Positions 25,915-35,436 of a DNA stretch of 64,000 nt are shown here, in pieces. Origin of the DNA: Nocardia rhamnosiphila NBRC 108938 (GTDB lineage Bacteria; Actinomycetota; Actinomycetes; Mycobacteriales; Mycobacteriaceae); NCBI RefSeq assembly GCF_000720425.1, contig NZ_JOAJ01000010.1, positions 266,922 through 330,921 on the forward strand, in the 5' to 3' direction. The notes under the pieces were generated by a model. That model ran no database searches and was not told the DNA's origin. It saw only the letters and a list, made by a program, of their open reading frames with translations. Every line of letters starts with the position of its first letter. Position 1 is the first letter of the stretch. The position numbers and the translations under genes were made by a program.

Positions 25915-26427
25915 ATGCCCTGCGATCTGATGCTCATCGCCTACGACGGTTCCGAACACGCCAAACGCGCGATCGAATACGCCGGACGTTTCCTCGCCGC
26001 GGACCGCGCGGTGGTCCTGACCGCCTGGGAGCCCATGGTTCGTCAGGCCGCCCGGATCTCGGGGATCTCCGGGATGGTCCAACCGGAATGGGTGCCCGAC
26101 GAGGAACTCGAGGACATCGCCTACACCACCGCCCGCGATATCAATGCCGAAGGCGTGCACCTGGCCGCGCTCGCGGGGCTGAACGCCGAGGCGCGCACCC
26201 AGGAATACGCCGCCAGCGCCTGGCAGGCGGTCGTGGAGGTCGCCGACGAACTCGATGTCGACATCATCGTCGCGGGCACCCGCGGCGCGACCGGACTGCG
26301 CGCGCTGGTGCACAGCAGCGTGGCCGATGCCGTGCTCAAACACTGCCACCGCCCCGTTTTCCTGGTTCCCCCGGTGCAACCGGCCGGCGCGCGGAAAGCC
26401 GGGCACGACGACCACGCCGCGAAATAG
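25915..26427 (+). CDS. Universal stress protein (UspA family)
   Basis: The product has 170 residues. The N-terminal strand LMLIAYDGSEHAKRAIEYAG and the ATP-loop motif AGTRGATGLRALVHSSVAD (G-x2-G-x9-S type) are intact, so it should bind ATP. One UspA domain. The ATG at 25915 lies five bases after GGAGGAG; a GTG directly before it is too close. It is followed by isochorismate synthase after 30 bases, so the two are probably co-transcribed. It is divergent from lpqI. Confidence 0.9.
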   Translation: MPCDLMLIAYDGSEHAKRAIEYAGRFLAADRAVVLTAWEPMVRQAARISGISGMVQPEWVPDEELEDIAYTTARDINAEGVHLAALAGLNAEARTQEYAASAWQAVVEVADELDVDIIVAGTRGATGLRALVHSSVADAVLKHCHRPVFLVPPVQPAGARKAGHDDHAAK

Positions 26428-26457
26428 GGGCGCCGCGGGCGTGGTTACGGTCGGATC

Positions 26458-27558
26458 ATGACCGGGTTCCTGCTGGCACGCCCCGACGGCGTGGTGCGCG
26501 GCAGCGGTGTGCGCATCGTGCACCGCGATCCGTGGCAGGCCGCGGCCGCCCTGCGCGAGGGCACCGCCGCGGCGATCGCCGGGGCGCTACCGTTCGATCC
26601 ACGACACCCGGCCGCGCTGGTCGAGCCCGGCGAACTGCTGCACACCGCGGGCCCGTGGCGCCCGGCCGCGCTCCCGGAGCTGCCGCGGGTAGAGGTGGTG
26701 GAGCAGACGCCGAGCCCGGCCGAGCACCGCGCGCGGGTCGCGCGGTTGGTGGAACTGCTGAACGCACCCGCCCCTCGCCTGCGCAAAGTGGTGGCCGCCC
26801 GCTCCGTACGCGCCACCGCGGCGTCCGTCCTGGACCCCGAGCTGCTCGCCGCGTATCTGCTGACGCGGAACCCGCGGGCAAATGTCTTCGCGGTCGATCT
26901 CACCCCCGCCGGCCGTACCGGCGCGACGCTGATCGGCGCGAGCCCGGAACTCCTGGTCCATCGCCGTGGCACGGCCATCGAGCTGTACCCGCTGGCCGGT
27001 ACGCTGCCCCGGCTCCCGCACCGGGTGGCCGATTCCGCGCAGGCCGATCTGCTGACGGCGAGCGCGAAGAACCACGCCGAACACGCGTTCGTGGTCGACT
27101 GGATCACCGAACGACTGTCCCCCGTATGTATCGGTCTGTCGGTACCCGAGCGGCCGCAACTGGTCGCCACCCACGATGTGTGGCATCTCGGGACGCCGAT
27201 CCACGGCGTGCTGCGGGCGCCGGCGCCCAGTGCCCTCGAACTGGCGCTGCTGCTGCATCCCACCCCGGCGGTCTGCGGTACCCCGACCGCCGACGCGCTC
27301 GAATACCTCACCACCCACGAGGAGGACCGTGGGTTCTACGGCGGCGCGGTCGGCTGGTGCACCGCCGACGGCGACGGGACCTGGGTGGTCGCCATCCGCA
27401 GCGCGGAACTGGCCGCGGGCGGCCGCGAGTTGCGCGCCCACGCCGGTGGCGGCATCGTCGCGGCCTCCGAACCCGCCGCCGAACTGGCCGAGACCACCGC
27501 CAAACTGCGCACCCTGCTCGGCGCGCTCGACTGTGCGGTACCACCCGACAACGAGTGA
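26458..27558 (+). CDS. Isochorismate synthase
   Basis: A 366-residue chorismate-binding enzyme converting chorismate to isochorismate, the first step towards salicylate or 2,3-dihydroxybenzoate siderophores or menaquinone. The catalytic region includes PRLRKVVAARSV, the SAKNHAEHAF segment, and the family signature HPTPAVCGTPTADAL followed by EEDRGFYGGAVGW. The length is close to DhbC/EntC, without fused domains. It follows the universal stress protein gene by 30 bases. No siderophore genes lie next to it here; supply to a nocobactin-like pathway elsewhere is a guess. Confidence 0.87.
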   Translation: MTGFLLARPDGVVRGSGVRIVHRDPWQAAAALREGTAAAIAGALPFDPRHPAALVEPGELLHTAGPWRPAALPELPRVEVVEQTPSPAEHRARVARLVELLNAPAPRLRKVVAARSVRATAASVLDPELLAAYLLTRNPRANVFAVDLTPAGRTGATLIGASPELLVHRRGTAIELYPLAGTLPRLPHRVADSAQADLLTASAKNHAEHAFVVDWITERLSPVCIGLSVPERPQLVATHDVWHLGTPIHGVLRAPAPSALELALLLHPTPAVCGTPTADALEYLTTHEEDRGFYGGAVGWCTADGDGTWVVAIRSAELAAGGRELRAHAGGGIVAASEPAAELAETTAKLRTLLGALDCAVPPDNE

Positions 27559-27724
27559 GCAGGGGGCGTCCGGAGGCACGGCTGTCGCGGGCCGGCACGG
27601 ACCGCGATCGGCCCCGGCCGGCGGCAACCGTTAGGGTGAAACGCCCGACGGTGCCTACCCGGACCCGGCCGGTCCTGCTAGGTTGGCCCAGATATCTGCC
27701 TGCTTCGGAGTTTGGAGTGCTGCG

Positions 27725-27895
27725 ATGAAGTTTGCTGTTCCCGGTGTTGCGAGTGCGGTCGGCGGCGCCCTGCTGGGCGCCATCGCGGTTTTCGCCATCA
27801 CCGCCGCGCTGCAGCAGGACAGCCGGCCGGAAGTCGACCGAAGCGGTAACGCGGACAGCTCGCTGCTGAACAGCGTCGAATACGGCAAGCGCTGA
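27725..27895 (+). CDS. DUF2613-family small membrane/secreted protein
   Basis: A 56-residue protein with one hydrophobic segment (ASAVGGALLGAIAVFAITAA) and a polar tail ending SLLNSVEYGKR. The pattern is that of DUF2613, remembered as Rv0236A, found next to aftD in mycobacteria. The same neighbour is present here 68 bases downstream. It probably sits in the membrane with the tail outside; its function is unknown. Confidence 0.8.
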   Translation: MKFAVPGVASAVGGALLGAIAVFAITAALQQDSRPEVDRSGNADSSLLNSVEYGKR

Positions 27896-27914
27896 GACCC
27901 GGCCCGATCTCGTC

Positions 27915-27946
27915 CCGTCCCCGCCGGAGCCTGTCGGCGGGGACGG
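27915..27946 (+). terminator. Hairpin between DUF2613 and aftD
   Basis: Perfect 12-base arms CCGTCCCCGCCG and CGGCGGGGACGG around an eight-base loop, in the 68-base gap between two same-strand genes. It ends 17 bases before the aftD start. It may terminate the DUF2613 transcript, or act as an attenuator limiting aftD. Confidence 0.65.
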
Positions 27947-27963
27947 CAAACGTCTGACCCACG

Positions 27964-30900
27964 GTGCCCGTCCAGTCCGATCCCGTCGAACCTGCCGACG
28001 CGGCCCCCCGCTCCACCTTCGATGCGGTGCCCACCGATGAACTGGGCCGCCGCTGGTTTTTCGGCACCGCGTTCGCCGCTTTCCTGCTGACCTTCCTGCA
28101 GGCCCCCGGCCTCACCGCCGCCGACACCAAATACGATCTCGCCGAGAATCCGCTCGGTTTCCTCGCCCGTGCCGCCCATCTGTGGAGCAGCCAGGCGCCG
28201 ATGGGCCAGGTCCAGAACCAGGCCTACGGTTACTTCTTCCCGCACGGCGCGTTCTTCGCACTCGGTGATGTGCTGCACCTGCCCGCTTGGGTCACCCAGC
28301 GGATCTGGTGGGCGCTGCTGCTGCTCGCGGGTTTCTGGGGCGTGGTCAAACTCTGCGAAACCCTCGGGATCGGCAGCCGCGGATCACGGGTCGTCGCGGC
28401 CGCCACCTACGCCCTGTCCCCCCGGGTGCTGACCACCGTCGGCTCGATCTCCTCGGAAACCCTGCCCATGATGCTGGCGCCGTGGGTCCTGCTCGCACCC
28501 GCCGCGCTGGGCACCACCTACCGCAGGCATCGCCGCGGCGGCGCGCGGTCCCCGGCGGGCAGCGCGATGGCGCTGGCGCTGATGGGAGCGGTGAACGCGA
28601 TCGCCACCGTGGCCGCCTTCCTGCCCGCGCTGCTGTGGTGGGCCAGTTTCCGGCCCAACCGCGCATGGTGGCGGTTCACGCTGAGCTGGGTGCCGCTGCT
28701 GGTCCTGGCGGTGGCCTGGTGGGCGGTACCGCTCCTGCTGCTGGGCCGGGTGAGCCCGCCGTTCCTCGACTACATCGAATCCGCCGGGGTCACCACCCAG
28801 TGGGCGTCACTGGGTGAGGTCCTGCGCGGCACCGACAGCTGGACACCGTTCGTCTCCCCGGAACGGATCGCGGGCGCGGTCCTGGTCACCCAGCCCGCCG
28901 CGGTGCTGGCCACCGGGCTGATCGCCGCGGCCGGGATGGCCGGGCTGGCACTACGGTCCATGCCGGCCCGCGGGCGGCTGGTGCTGATCCTGTGCGTCGG
29001 GCTGACCGGTATCTGCGCGGGTTATGTGGGACAGCTGGGCGGGCCGTTCGCCGAACCCATCCGCGTCTTCCTCGACTCCGGCGGCGCACCGCTACGCAAT
29101 GTGCACAAACTCGAACCGCTCATCCGGCTGCCGCTGGTGCTGGGCATCGCCCAACTGCTGGCCCGGGTACCGCTGCCGGCCTCGGTCCGGCCGCAGGTGT
29201 GGCGGACGGCGTTCACCAACCCGCACCGCGACCGCCGGGTCGCGGTCGCCATGCTTGTCCTCGCGGCGCTCGCGCTGTCCAGTTCCCTGGCCTGGACCGG
29301 GAAACTCGCACCCCGCGGCGCCTACGACGCGGTCCCCGCCTACTGGCAGCAGACCGCCGACTGGTTGCGTGCGAACGCCGCCGACACCCGGGCGCTGGTG
29401 GTCCCCGGCGCCCCCTTCGGCAGCCAGGTGTGGGGCCTGACCCGGGACGAACCCCTTCAGGCACTCGCCGAGACACCGTGGGCGGTACGGGACGCGGTCC
29501 CGTTGAATCCGCCCGGCACCATCCGGGCGATGGATTCCATACAGCGGCTGATCGCCGACGGCCGGCCCTCCGACGGCCTGGCCGCCGCACTGCGCGGACA
29601 GGGCATCGGGGTGCTGGTCCTGCGCAACGATCTCGATCCGGATACCTCCCGTTCCACCCGCCCGCTGCTGGCGCACAACGCGGTGGAGGGGTCCCCGGGG
29701 CTGCACAAGGTCGCCGAATTCGGGAAACCGGTGGAAAACGATTCCGGCCGGGACGATTTCGTGGTCGACGCGGATCTGCGGCCCGACTATCCCGCGGTGG
29801 AGATCTATCGGGTCGACGCCCCGGCCCCCGGCACCCCCGCCGAGGTGCGCGGCGGAACCGGGGCACCGGAGCGGTTCCCCGGCGCGTACACCGTGCCGCT
29901 CGAATCGGTACCGGTGGTCCAGGGCGGGCCGGAGGTACTGGAAAGACTGCATCGCGACCCCGCGACCTCGCACGAACCCACTCTGCTGGCCGCCGACGCC
30001 GCGGCCGCGGGCCTGCCGGTGGGCCCGGTGACGGTGACCGATACCCCGATGAACCGGGAAACCGATTTCGGCAGGGTGGACAACCACAACTCCGCGCTGC
30101 GCGCCCCCGGCGACGCGCGCCACACCCACAACCTGGTCCCCGACTACGCCGTACCGGGCGCCGAATTGGTGCAGGGCGGCTGGACCGGGGCCACCATCAC
30201 CGCGTCGAGTTCGGCGGCCGACGCGACACAGATCGGCGGCGCCGCCCCCGGCAACTCGACCGCCGCCGCCGTGGACGGCGATCCGGCGACCGCCTGGATC
30301 AGCAACGCGGGCGAATACGCTCTGGGCCAATGGATCCGGCTCGACCTCGACAAACCGTTCACCTCCGGTCTGCTGCGGTTCACCACCACCCCCGCCGCCA
30401 TCGGCGATCCGGTGAAATGGGTGGAGGTGCGCACCAACAACGGCAGCGTCTCGGCCCGGATCAGCGAACCGGGCGAACCGGTTTCGGTCGCGCTGCCGGT
30501 GGGTTCCACCGACTGGGTGAAGATCACCGCCATCCGCACCGAACGCGGCAGTACCGGCGGCCAGTTCGGGATCAGCGAACTGGGGCTGGAGGACTACACC
30601 GTGCGCGACGCCGGCGTCCCGGTCGAGATCCGGCACCGGACCGTCCTGCCACCCCCACCTCCGGGCGCGACGGTCACCGGGTGGGATCTGGGCCAGGAAT
30701 TCCCCGGGCGCAGCGCCTGTTTCGACAGTCCCGATCGGGTCCGCTGTGGAAAGGGCCTGGCGCTGGCGCCCGAAGAGCTGGGCCCGTTCGGCCGGACGCT
30801 CTCCGTTCCGGCACCGGCCACCGTCGAACCGCGGCTCATGGTCCGCCCGCGGCAGGGTCCCGCGCTGGAGGCACTGCTGACCGACCCGGCGCGCCCCGTG

Positions 30901-32241
30901 GCACGCGGCGCCTCCGATGTGGGTGATCTGCGCGGTTCCGCGTTCGCCGCCACCGACGGCGACCCCCGCACCAGCTGGACCGCACCGGAGGACACGGTCC
31001 GCGACACCCTGGGGCCCAAACCCGCGCTGACCATCGAACTTCCGGAGCCGACCCTGGTGACCGGCCTGGAATTGACGCCTTCGCTGGGCGGGCTGCCCGC
31101 CGCGCCCACCTCGGTCACGGTGAACCTGGGCGACGGCCCGCAGGTCCGGGAGATCGAAGAACCCCACGAGGTCTCCCGGATCGACCTGCATCCCACGGTC
31201 ACCGACCGGATCGAGTTGAGCATCCGCAGCTGGGAAGTCGTGCTGGACCGGACGGCACTCGGCTATCACCAGCCCCAGCCGCCCGGTCTCGCCGAAATCG
31301 CGGTACTGGGCCCGCAGTATCCGCCGCCCGCGCCGGCGGACCGGACGGTGACCGTCGGTTGCGACGCCGGGCCGACCATCGCGGTGGGCGGCCGCCTGGT
31401 CCACACCAGCGTCACGGCCACTGTGGGCGAACTGCGTTCCGGCGACCCGGTTCCGGCCCAGGTGTGCCCCGACGCGCCGCAGGATACGGCCGCGTTCCCG
31501 GCCACCGCCCCGGGTGTCGTACAACCGGTCTCGCTGCCCGTAGGGGACGTCGACCTACTGGTCGCGCCGACGGAACTGTTCTTCGTCGACCGGCTGCGCC
31601 TGGTGAACACCCGGCCCACCGCCCCCGCCCCGAGCACCGGCACCCGCCTGCTGACCCTGCCCCTGAGTACCAATACAGGCTGGTCGGCCCATAGCGCCGA
31701 CGGCCGCGAACTGCGGCCGGTCGTGGTCGACGGCTGGCAGCAGGGCTGGGTGCTGCCCGCCGATACCACCGGCCCGGTGACCGTCTCGTTCCCGATCGAC
31801 AGCTGGTACCGGCTCGCGCTGCTCCTCGGCCTCCTGCTGCTGCTCCCCCTCATCGCCCTCGCCGTGCCGCGCGGCCCCCGCATCGAGCCGGTGGCGGCGA
31901 CGCCGGACGTGTGGTCACCGCGGATACCGGCCGCACTCGCCCTGATCGCCGCCGCGACCCTGATCGCCGGGGTGACGGGCACGGTCCTCACCGTCGCGGG
32001 CCTGGCGGCCGTGCGATTCGTACCCCGGCTGCCGCGCCGCGCCCTCGCCGTGGTCGCCGGAGCGGGCACGGCGGTCTCGGCCGCCGCACTGTCCACCGGC
32101 CCGTGGCGGATGCCCGGCGGTTATATGGGGGATTCGCTGTGGGTCCAGTTCCCGGCCCTGGTCGCGGTGGTCGCGGTCGGGCTGGCGGCGCTGCCCGGGA
32201 TCAGGCGGGAGCCGGAACCCGGCGACCAGCCATCCGGATGA
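27964..32241 (+). CDS. aftD: Alpha-(1->3)-arabinofuranosyltransferase AftD
   Basis: A 1425-residue membrane glycosyltransferase of the GT-C type that adds arabinofuranose branches to arabinogalactan and lipoarabinomannan. Residues about 30-460 are a multi-span region whose first outer loop (TAADTKYDL) holds the likely catalytic Asp. The large extracytoplasmic part follows and contains F5/8-type-C-like carbohydrate-binding modules near residues 740-865 (AAAVDGDPATAWIS) and 985-1100 (AATDGDPRTSWTAP). Several further spans lie near residues 1280-1420. The length matches the family (about 1400). The GTG start is the first plausible one, but has a weak binding site. Its 3' end overlaps the convergent flippase gene by 41 bases. 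Confidence 0.92.
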   Translation: MPVQSDPVEPADAAPRSTFDAVPTDELGRRWFFGTAFAAFLLTFLQAPGLTAADTKYDLAENPLGFLARAAHLWSSQAPMGQVQNQAYGYFFPHGAFFALGDVLHLPAWVTQRIWWALLLLAGFWGVVKLCETLGIGSRGSRVVAAATYALSPRVLTTVGSISSETLPMMLAPWVLLAPAALGTTYRRHRRGGARSPAGSAMALALMGAVNAIATVAAFLPALLWWASFRPNRAWWRFTLSWVPLLVLAVAWWAVPLLLLGRVSPPFLDYIESAGVTTQWASLGEVLRGTDSWTPFVSPERIAGAVLVTQPAAVLATGLIAAAGMAGLALRSMPARGRLVLILCVGLTGICAGYVGQLGGPFAEPIRVFLDSGGAPLRNVHKLEPLIRLPLVLGIAQLLARVPLPASVRPQVWRTAFTNPHRDRRVAVAMLVLAALALSSSLAWTGKLAPRGAYDAVPAYWQQTADWLRANAADTRALVVPGAPFGSQVWGLTRDEPLQALAETPWAVRDAVPLNPPGTIRAMDSIQRLIADGRPSDGLAAALRGQGIGVLVLRNDLDPDTSRSTRPLLAHNAVEGSPGLHKVAEFGKPVENDSGRDDFVVDADLRPDYPAVEIYRVDAPAPGTPAEVRGGTGAPERFPGAYTVPLESVPVVQGGPEVLERLHRDPATSHEPTLLAADAAAAGLPVGPVTVTDTPMNRETDFGRVDNHNSALRAPGDARHTHNLVPDYAVPGAELVQGGWTGATITASSSAADATQIGGAAPGNSTAAAVDGDPATAWISNAGEYALGQWIRLDLDKPFTSGLLRFTTTPAAIGDPVKWVEVRTNNGSVSARISEPGEPVSVALPVGSTDWVKITAIRTERGSTGGQFGISELGLEDYTVRDAGVPVEIRHRTVLPPPPPGATVTGWDLGQEFPGRSACFDSPDRVRCGKGLALAPEELGPFGRTLSVPAPATVEPRLMVRPRQGPALEALLTDPARPVARGASDVGDLRGSAFAATDGDPRTSWTAPEDTVRDTLGPKPALTIELPEPTLVTGLELTPSLGGLPAAPTSVTVNLGDGPQVREIEEPHEVSRIDLHPTVTDRIELSIRSWEVVLDRTALGYHQPQPPGLAEIAVLGPQYPPPAPADRTVTVGCDAGPTIAVGGRLVHTSVTATVGELRSGDPVPAQVCPDAPQDTAAFPATAPGVVQPVSLPVGDVDLLVAPTELFFVDRLRLVNTRPTAPAPSTGTRLLTLPLSTNTGWSAHSADGRELRPVVVDGWQQGWVLPADTTGPVTVSFPIDSWYRLALLLGLLLLLPLIALAVPRGPRIEPVAATPDVWSPRIPAALALIAAATLIAGVTGTVLTVAGLAAVRFVPRLPRRALAVVAGAGTAVSAAALSTGPWRMPGGYMGDSLWVQFPALVAVVAVGLAALPGIRREPEPGDQPSG

Positions 32242-33487
32242 CCAGTACCGCGACGAGAGTCGTGGTCACGGTGGCCACGGAGGCGACCGTGGCGATCAGT
32301 CCGGTGACACTGTTCGCCAGGGTGAGCACGAGCACCACCTCGAGGACCAGACCCGCCCACGCGATCCCCGCCAGCGCCGTCCGCTGCACCGCGATGGCCG
32401 ACAGCAACGCGCCCTGCAATACCGCCAGAATCGCCCCGTGCAGCGCGAACAACCACAGCAGGCCCTCGATCGGCGCATAGTCCTGTCCCGCGAAAATCGG
32501 CGCCAGCGGGGCGGCCAGCGCCGCGCCCAGCACCGCGACCACCCCGATGCCGGAGAGAACGGCGAGCGCCGAGCGCACGGCCGAACCGGACGAGGCCGGC
32601 TGCGCCATCCGGGGATACAGCACCACGCCGACCGCCTGCGGTAACCAGAACGCGACCTTGGTGGCGATCGTGCCCAGCGCGTAGCGGCTGGCGTCGGGTT
32701 CGTCCAGCACGATACGAACCACGATGAGATCCGCGGAGGACAGCGCCATCAGGGCCGCCTGCACCTGCGCGGCCTGCAGAACCGCGAACACCCCGGCGAA
32801 CCCACCGGCCACACCGGGCGTCCCGACCGGTACCGCGGCGGGACCACCCACCGATCCATCCGCCGGAACCACCGGCCGGCCGCTGCCCGCCACCACCCGG
32901 GCGTATCCCGCGGCGGCGGCGATACCGCCGGCCGCCGCCCACAGCGCCGGGGTCGCGCCGCCGCCGCAGGCGAGCACCACCAGCGCCGGAAGCACCTTGG
33001 CGATACCGGTGACACCGAGTACCACCGCCAGCCCACGGAACCGGCGCGAACCCTGCAGCACCCCCTGGTCCCCGGCCAGCACCACCAGCGCGGGCGCCGA
33101 TCCCAGTGCCGCCGCCGACGCCGCGAGACCGACCTCGAGCAGCGCACTCACCACCGGCACCAGCACCACGACCGCCACGGCCACCAGCAGCGCGCACCGC
33201 CGGCGCAACGCCCGCAGCGCGGCGATATCGGCCCCGTGCACGAGTTCGCGTGCGACCACGTTCTGCAGGGCCAGCGCGGGTACCGCGCACAGCAGCTGCA
33301 CGGCGAGCAGGCTGGCGAACTCGCTGTACCCGGCCACGCCGAGCCAGCGTCCGGCCAGCAGTTGCAGCAGATAGCTCGCGATATTCGCGGTCATCGCCCC
33401 CGCGGTCACCAGGGTCATGTCCGCCACGGCGGGGAGACGGCGAACGAACTGCACGTGCGCAAGTGTCCCACCCGGCCCGGCGTCCAT
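32201..33487 (-). CDS. Polysaccharide-type flippase (MOP superfamily)
   Basis: A 428-residue integral membrane protein with about 12 spans, starting TLVTAGAMTANIASYLLQLL and GYSEFASLLAVQLLCAVPAL, the usual Wzx/MurJ-like opening of the MOP exporter superfamily. It would move a lipid-linked sugar across the membrane. It lies between AftD and a GT-C-like protein, so an arabinan or related glycan precursor is a reasonable substrate, though not shown. The ATG at 33487 is provisional; in-frame GTG and ATG codons lie up to 24 codons inside. It overlaps aftD tail to tail by 41 bases. Confidence 0.82.
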   Translation of the reverse strand: MDAGPGGTLAHVQFVRRLPAVADMTLVTAGAMTANIASYLLQLLAGRWLGVAGYSEFASLLAVQLLCAVPALALQNVVARELVHGADIAALRALRRRCALLVAVAVVVLVPVVSALLEVGLAASAAALGSAPALVVLAGDQGVLQGSRRFRGLAVVLGVTGIAKVLPALVVLACGGGATPALWAAAGGIAAAAGYARVVAGSGRPVVPADGSVGGPAAVPVGTPGVAGGFAGVFAVLQAAQVQAALMALSSADLIVVRIVLDEPDASRYALGTIATKVAFWLPQAVGVVLYPRMAQPASSGSAVRSALAVLSGIGVVAVLGAALAAPLAPIFAGQDYAPIEGLLWLFALHGAILAVLQGALLSAIAVQRTALAGIAWAGLVLEVVLVLTLANSVTGLIATVASVATVTTTLVAVLVIRMAGRRVPAPA

Positions 33488-33531
33488 ACCGGTCCGCCCC
33501 GCCGCGGCCGGCGAACGTAGGGTGACTGGCC

Positions 33532-35322
33532 GTGAGTGCGCAACGAACAGGCCGGTGGACGCGTCTGCTCCCGGCCGGTTACAGCCTGCTGCTCACCCTG
33601 CTGATCACCGCGCCCCTGCTGCGCCCCGGATACCTGCTGCTCCGCGACGCCGTGAGCACACCGCGCTCCTATCCCACCGACGCCGCGCTGGGTCTGGGCG
33701 ACGCGGCCCCGCGGGCCGTACCCCAGGACGCGCTGCTCGCCGCGCTGTCTCCGCTGATCGACGGCGGGTTGCTGGTGAAGGTCGTCCTGCTGGCCGCCCT
33801 CTGGGCCGCCGGCTACGGCGCCGCGGTGCTGGTCCGGGAGCTGCTCGGTGCCCCGCTCACCGCGCAGCTGGTGGCGACCACTCTCGTCGTCTGGAACCCC
33901 TATATCGCCGAGCGGCTCCTCCAGGGGCACTGGAGCCTGCTCACGGGCTACGCCGCGCTGCCCTGGACGGCCCTGGCCGCACTACGGCTGCGCACCGCCG
34001 CCGGCCGGACCCGGTTCGACCGGGTCCGGGAGTGGTCGGTACTGGCGGGCTGCCTCGCGGCCGCGGGCCTGACCCCCACCGGCGCCCTGCTCGCCACCGT
34101 GGTCGCGGTGACCGTGGCCGGATGGCGGCGCGCGCCCGGGGTGACAGCTCTCGCGCTCCTGGCCTGCACCCCGTGGCTGGTGGCCACCGCCGTCTCCGGG
34201 GTCGCGGCCGAACCCTCCGACCCCGCGGGCGTCACCGCTTTCGCCGCCCGCGCGGAGCCCTGGCTCGCCACGGTGGGCAGCCTGGCCGGACTGGGCGGTA
34301 TCTGGAACGCCGAGGCGGTACCGGTATCGCGGACGACTCCGCTGGCCGCCGTCGCGACGATCCTGCTGCTCGCGGTGGTGCTGCTCGGGGTCCGGCGGGT
34401 CGCGGCGCCCGACGCGGACCCCGACCGCACCCGGACCCGCCGGATCCTGCTGGTACTGGCTGTCGCGGCCATACTGGCCCCGGCTCTCGCGGCCACCCCC
34501 GCGGGGCTCACGGTGATGGAATGGCTGGTCGTCGAAGTACCCGGTGCGGGACTGCTGCGCGACACCCAGAAGTACGTGGCGCTGGCCGCTCCCGGCTACG
34601 CGCTGTGCGCGGCCGCCGCCTGCCTGGGCTTCAAGCGCATCGACGCGAAGGCGAAGCCGCAGGGCGACGAGCGCCCGGACCTCGCCGAGGACCGCGGTGA
34701 CCCGGCCCGCTGGTCGCCGGGTCTGGCCGCGCTGTTCATCGGGGTGCTGGCCCTGCCGCTGCTCGACCTCGGCTGGGGTGTCGGCGGGCAGTTGCGGGCG
34801 ATCGAATACCCGGACTCCTGGCACGAGATCGCCGAGCGCGTCGACGGACCCGGCGATATCGCCGTGCTACCCGGCGGTATGTTCCGCCGCTTCCCCTACA
34901 CCGGATCGGCTCCGGTCCTGGACCCGGCGCCGCGGCTGCTGCCCCGCGACGTCCTGCAGACCGGGGCGTTACCCGTCCACGGCGCGACGGTGACCGGTGA
35001 GGGCGCCCGGGCCCGGACCGTGGAGAACCTGCTCCTCGACGGTGGTCCGGCGGAGGAACTGGCACAGCTCGGTGTCGGCTGGGTGCTGGTCGAACGGGAC
35101 TCCCCCGGCCCGCTCGGAAACTCCGCGGCGACGCTGGCGCGGTTGGCGCCGGTCCACAGCACCGGTGACCTGGCCCTGTACCGGGTCCCGGACGTCCGGC
35201 CGCGGCCCGTGCCCGGACACCGATCAGTGGTCGTGGCCGCGCACCTCCTGTGGGCGCTGCTGCTGGTGGTACCGGTCGCCGTCCGGGCCGCCGGGTTCGT
35301 AGTGCGCCGAGTCGGGAGCTGA
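33532..35322 (+). CDS. Multi-span membrane protein, GT-C glycosyltransferase-like
   Basis: A 596-residue membrane protein. The first span (YSLLLTLLITAPLLRPGYLL) is followed by an outer loop with RDAVSTPRSYPTDA, a place where GT-C enzymes keep acidic catalytic residues. More spans alternate with short loops up to about residue 430, and a soluble C-terminal part follows (PGDIAVLPGGMFRRFPYTGS) with one last span (HLLWALLLVVPVAV). It resembles what is remembered of Rv0226c. The GTG start is 45 bases from the divergent flippase start. Transferase function is inference from topology and context. Confidence 0.7.
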   Translation: MSAQRTGRWTRLLPAGYSLLLTLLITAPLLRPGYLLLRDAVSTPRSYPTDAALGLGDAAPRAVPQDALLAALSPLIDGGLLVKVVLLAALWAAGYGAAVLVRELLGAPLTAQLVATTLVVWNPYIAERLLQGHWSLLTGYAALPWTALAALRLRTAAGRTRFDRVREWSVLAGCLAAAGLTPTGALLATVVAVTVAGWRRAPGVTALALLACTPWLVATAVSGVAAEPSDPAGVTAFAARAEPWLATVGSLAGLGGIWNAEAVPVSRTTPLAAVATILLLAVVLLGVRRVAAPDADPDRTRTRRILLVLAVAAILAPALAATPAGLTVMEWLVVEVPGAGLLRDTQKYVALAAPGYALCAAAACLGFKRIDAKAKPQGDERPDLAEDRGDPARWSPGLAALFIGVLALPLLDLGWGVGGQLRAIEYPDSWHEIAERVDGPGDIAVLPGGMFRRFPYTGSAPVLDPAPRLLPRDVLQTGALPVHGATVTGEGARARTVENLLLDGGPAEELAQLGVGWVLVERDSPGPLGNSAATLARLAPVHSTGDLALYRVPDVRPRPVPGHRSVVVAAHLLWALLLVVPVAVRAAGFVVRRVGS

Positions 35323-35436
35323 GATCCGGTTGCCGGGGCGGTGGCGCCGGCAGGCACACCCGCGCGGGCACCGAAGGGTGAAACCCGCCCGCACGGGCTC
35401 GTACCCCGAAGCCCGGATGCGGCAGGGCGCGTACCC

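Noticed and set aside
29092..31524. Long antisense frame (810 codons) inside aftD, and a plus-strand shadow at 28992-30926
   Set aside because: AftD is continuous and complete here; both frames have low-complexity translations without start signals.
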